A stretch of 16,271 nucleotides of DNA, taken from positions 1 through 16,271 of the forward strand of contig JANELJ010000010.1 of assembly GCA_024511395.1 (NCBI GenBank). The letters run 5' to 3'. Shown piece after piece: positions 16,135 to 16,271 of this stretch (position 1 is the first letter of the stretch; each line of letters starts with the position of its first letter). Source of the DNA: Gammaproteobacteria bacterium. Lineage in GTDB: Bacteria > Pseudomonadota > Gammaproteobacteria > GRL18. A model generated the notes under the pieces. That model had not been told where the DNA came from and made no database searches. It saw nothing but the letters and a program-made list of their open reading frames with translations. Position numbers and translations under genes: made by a program.

Positions 16135-16152
16135 TGATAAGGAGAAAAGACC

Positions 16153-16271
16153 ATGAGTGAAGTGTTTACAAAAACCATGGCCAGAAATATCTTTTACGGG
16201 GGAAGTATCTTCTTCTTCCTGTTACTTCTGGCCCTAACCTTTGATACGCAGGGAGTGCTACCCGAGCGTTC
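16153..16271 (+). CDS. norC: nitric oxide reductase subunit C-like membrane cytochrome c, N-terminal part only
   Basis: The first 39 codons are present and the gene continues past the right edge. The peptide starts MSEVFTKTMARNIFYGGS and runs through one transmembrane helix (about 18-31, FFFLLLLALTF) into DTQGVLPER. This matches the N-terminal anchor of NorC, the haem c subunit of cytochrome-c-dependent nitric oxide reductase (NorBC), which reduces NO to N2O in the inner membrane. The CxxCH haem motif would lie beyond the window, so the assignment depends on the anchor sequence alone. A strong TAAGGAG ribosome binding site lies eight bases upstream. Other single-anchor c-type cytochromes are possible but less likely. 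Confidence 0.8.
   Translation, partial: MSEVFTKTMARNIFYGGSIFFFLLLLALTFDTQGVLPER

Noticed and set aside
1..16271. CRISPR arrays, insertion sequences, tRNA or rRNA genes, phage genes
   Set aside because: No regularly spaced repeats, transposase or integrase motifs, or structural RNA signatures were seen on either strand.

Overview
The window looks like chromosomal DNA from a gammaproteobacterium outside the Enterobacteriaceae. Two blocks of housekeeping genes diverge from a shared control region at about 6217-6564. The leftward block, rpsB-tsf-pyrH-frr-uppS-cdsA-dxr-rseP, has dxr after cdsA, as in Pseudomonas-like lineages; E. coli places dxr directly after frr. The rightward block starts map-glnD and continues dapC-dapD, an ArsC/YffB-like gene, dapE and galE. 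Composition looks moderate (mid-40s % GC by eye) and even. The start of a norC-like gene at the right edge suggests the capacity to respire or detoxify nitric oxide. Genus cannot be fixed from the sequence alone.

Left half (1-6216, minus strand). Ribosomal protein S2 and EF-Ts are followed by UMP kinase and ribosome recycling factor. Next come undecaprenyl diphosphate synthase, CDP-diglyceride synthase, DXP reductoisomerase and the first 24 codons of the RseP site-2 protease. Together they link translation, pyrimidine nucleotide supply, isoprenoid precursor and carrier lipid synthesis, phospholipid synthesis and envelope stress control. A terminator/attenuator-like hairpin separates rpsB from tsf, and a second hairpin separates tsf from pyrH. 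The rpsB leader is about 200 nt and carries a hairpin next to the ribosome binding site. Its promoter has a GC-rich discriminator.

Middle (6565-10583). Methionine aminopeptidase and the GlnD uridylyltransferase/uridylyl-removing enzyme of nitrogen sensing are encoded rightward. A VOC/glyoxalase-fold gene follows on the opposite strand, convergent with glnD and divergent from dapC.

Right half (10584-16271). Three enzymes of the succinylase branch of lysine/diaminopimelate synthesis lie close together: DapC, DapD and DapE. A strong terminator follows dapD, then the YffB-like ArsC-family gene, which is also dapE's neighbour in E. coli. A Phd/YefM-ParE type II toxin-antitoxin module with its own promoter and operator-like inverted repeat sits between the YffB-like gene and dapE. 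UDP-glucose 4-epimerase (galE) follows, then a hairpin. The last 119 bases open a norC-like reading frame with an FNR/DNR-type palindrome just upstream.

Most of the window is conserved core genome. I see no CRISPR array, insertion sequence, tRNA or rRNA and no clear candidate for an undescribed multi-gene system. The points most worth a second look are the toxin-antitoxin insertion, the position of the FNR-like box at norC, the rpsB/map control region and a 9-base C tract upstream of glnD.
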